Positions 14,206 through 15,297 of a stretch of 15,297 nucleotides of DNA are shown here, one piece after another. The position numbers and the translations under genes are program-made. The notes below the pieces were generated by a model. The model saw only the letters and a list, made by a program, of their open reading frames with translations, was not told the origin of the DNA and searched no databases. This DNA is from SIG575 sp964507395 (GTDB lineage Bacteria; Bacillota; Clostridia; Oscillospirales; Acutalibacteraceae): NCBI GenBank assembly GCA_964507395.1, contig CAZDQE010000056.1:1-15297 (forward strand), written 5' to 3'. Position 1 is the stretch's first letter. Every line of letters begins with the position of its first letter.

Positions 14206-15093
14206 ATGGCAGACTTTATTCTGAGTTGCTGCTCAACAGCAGATCTGACTGAGGAGCACTTCAAAGCAAGAGATATCAATTATATCTGTTTCCATTTTTC
14301 ACTTGACGGCAAGCAGTATCCCGATGACCTTGGTAAAACCATTCCCTTTGACCGGTTTTACAAGGCAATGACAGACGGTGCCGAGACATCAACTTCACAG
14401 GTAAATGTTGATGAATACATTGAGTATTTCACGCCTTTCCTTGAACAGGGCAAAGACATTCTCCATGTAACACTTTCAAGCGGTCTTTCAGGCACTATCA
14501 ACTCTGCAAGAATCGCAAAGGAAGAGCTTGAAGGAAAATATCCTGACAGAAAAATTTATATCGTTGACTCTCTCGGTGCATCATCGGGCTACGGTCTTAT
14601 CATGGATAAGCTTGCAGACCTTCGTGACAGCGGAATGAGCATTGACGAAATCAAAGATTGGGCCGAGAATAACAAGCTGAATATGCACCACTGGTTCTTC
14701 TCAACTGACCTTACATTCTTTGTTAAAGGCGGCAGAGTTTCAAAGGTATCGGGTTGGTTCGGTACAGTTCTGAAAATTTGCCCCCTTCTCAACATGGATA
14801 ATCTCGGACATCTTGTTCCCCGTTTCAAGGTAAGAGAAAAGAAACGCGTTATCACCGAAATCGTTAATAAAATGGAACAGTTTGCAGAAGACGGTCTTGA
14901 TTACAACGGCAAATGCTACATTTCAAATGCAGGATGCTATGAGGATGCAAGAGCAGTAGCCGACCTGATTGAAAAACGTTTTCCAAAGCTTAACGGCAAA
15001 GTTGAAATCTACAGCGTAGGTACAACAATCGGCTCGCACACAGGACCCGGCACAGTTGCTCTGTTCTTCTGGGGCAGCAAAAGAGAAAACTAA
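14206..15093 (+). CDS. DegV-family fatty-acid-binding protein (FakB-like)
   Basis: The 295-residue cytoplasmic protein matches the DegV family. Several members (FakB) hold a fatty acid and present it to the kinase FakA for phosphorylation before phospholipid synthesis. Conserved family features are STSQ (62-65) and SSGLSGT (91-97), the Thr/Ser sites around the fatty-acid carboxylate, KGGRVSK (174-180), and GSHTGPGT (276-283) near the C-terminus. AGGAGG at 14191-14196 lies nine bases before ATG. It has its own promoter and a terminator directly after, so it is likely a single-gene unit. No FakA partner lies in the window. Which fatty acid it prefers cannot be told. It is divergent from TetR, whose control could reach this promoter too. 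Confidence 0.93.
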   Translation: MADFILSCCSTADLTEEHFKARDINYICFHFSLDGKQYPDDLGKTIPFDRFYKAMTDGAETSTSQVNVDEYIEYFTPFLEQGKDILHVTLSSGLSGTINSARIAKEELEGKYPDRKIYIVDSLGASSGYGLIMDKLADLRDSGMSIDEIKDWAENNKLNMHHWFFSTDLTFFVKGGRVSKVSGWFGTVLKICPLLNMDNLGHLVPRFKVREKKRVITEIVNKMEQFAEDGLDYNGKCYISNAGCYEDARAVADLIEKRFPKLNGKVEIYSVGTTIGSHTGPGTVALFFWGSKREN

Positions 15094-15104
15094 AAGCATA
15101 TTTT

Positions 15105-15136
15105 TCACGGGTGAAATTTATCACCCGTGATTTTTT
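15105..15136 (+). terminator. Intrinsic terminator after the DegV-family gene
   Basis: TCACGGGTGA (15105-15114) pairs perfectly with TCACCCGTGA (15121-15130) around a six-base loop, and TTTTTT follows at 15131-15136. It insulates the tRNA gene from the DegV-family transcript. Confidence 0.92.
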
Positions 15137-15202
15137 ATATAGCCCGTAAAAAGCCATAAAAATAAAACCTAAAAAATTTTTTGAAAAATTTATAAAAAAG
15201 TG

Positions 15203-15231
15203 TTGACAAACAGATATTACTCTGCTATAAT
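15203..15231 (+). promoter_or_regulatory. Consensus promoter of the tRNA-Leu gene
   Basis: TTGACA (15203-15208) and TATAAT (15226-15231) match the consensus exactly and are 17 bp apart. The start would be near 15238, a few bases before the tRNA. This is the strongest promoter seen in the window, as expected for a stable RNA. Confidence 0.9.
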
Positions 15232-15243
15232 ATCTTTCGTTGA

Positions 15244-15297
15244 GCGAGAGTGGCGGAATCGGCAGACGCGCACGTTTGAGGGGCGTGTGGTAATCCC
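15244..15297 (+). tRNA. tRNA-Leu(GAG), cut by window end
   Basis: The acceptor 5' strand GCGAGAG (15244-15250), TG, and a D-arm of the leucine type (GCGGAATCGGCAGACGC) are visible. The anticodon stem CACGT (15271-15275) pairs with GCGTG (15283-15287), and loop TTGAGGG holds anticodon GAG at 15278-15280. This reads CUC and CUU. A long variable arm typical of leucine tRNAs begins at the end of the window; the T-arm and acceptor 3' side are missing. Confidence 0.92.

Noticed and set aside
1..15297. Mobile element, prophage, CRISPR or toxin-antitoxin system
   Set aside because: No transposase, integrase, regularly spaced repeats or toxin-like small gene pair was found. The XRE gene faces a 475-residue protein gene in divergent orientation rather than a short toxin gene in tandem.

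Overview
The window looks like chromosomal DNA of an anaerobic member of the Bacillota, most likely class Clostridia (Oscillospiraceae/Ruminococcaceae-like). The signs are AT-rich intergenic DNA, strong TTGaca-17-TATAAT promoters, AGGAGG-type ribosome binding sites, hairpin-plus-U-tract terminators, and genes typical of that group (GPH sugar symporters, GH43 and GH31 glycosidases, DegV, YwlG-type and Mrp proteins). No transposase, integrase, phage gene or CRISPR array was seen. The taxonomic call is inference from style and gene content.

Layout, left to right. Positions 1-50 hold a two-hairpin intergenic repeat. A Gfo/Idh/MocA oxidoreductase (218-1165, +) follows with its own promoter and terminator. 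Next is a small divergent control unit: an 81-residue XRE repressor-like protein (1218-1463, -) and a divergent M28-like metallopeptidase homologue (1581-3008, +). They are separated by two related palindromic operators whose centres lie 53 bp (about five helical turns) apart and which bracket the promoters. On the minus strand come a GPH-family sugar symporter (3067-4575), a GH43-like glycosidase (4705-5694) and yebC (5698-6429). yebC and the GH43 gene are three bases apart and probably share the strong promoter at 6475-6503. A YwlG/UPF0340 gene (6605-7147, -) and an mrp gene (7272-8087, +) diverge from 7148-7271. mrp overlaps an AI-2E/UPF0118 family membrane protein gene (8084-9292, +) by four bases.

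The right half is a carbohydrate module on the minus strand: a TetR regulator (13461-14048), a second GPH symporter (11801-13381) with an unusual acidic extra loop, and a GH31 glycosidase (9372-11747). A terminator hairpin lies between the symporter and the GH31 gene, and one arm of it is also complementary to the GH31 ribosome binding site. A DegV-family fatty-acid-binding protein (14206-15093, +) and a tRNA-Leu(GAG) cut by the window end (from 15244) close the window.

Together, the two symporters plus GH43 and GH31 enzymes suggest import of small oligosaccharides or glycosides and their breakdown, with the Gfo-type oxidoreductase possibly handling a released sugar. The exact sugars cannot be read from the sequence. 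The rest are housekeeping genes. The most interesting uncharacterised parts are the XRE/palindrome/M28-like unit and the possible attenuator-like element before the GH31 gene.
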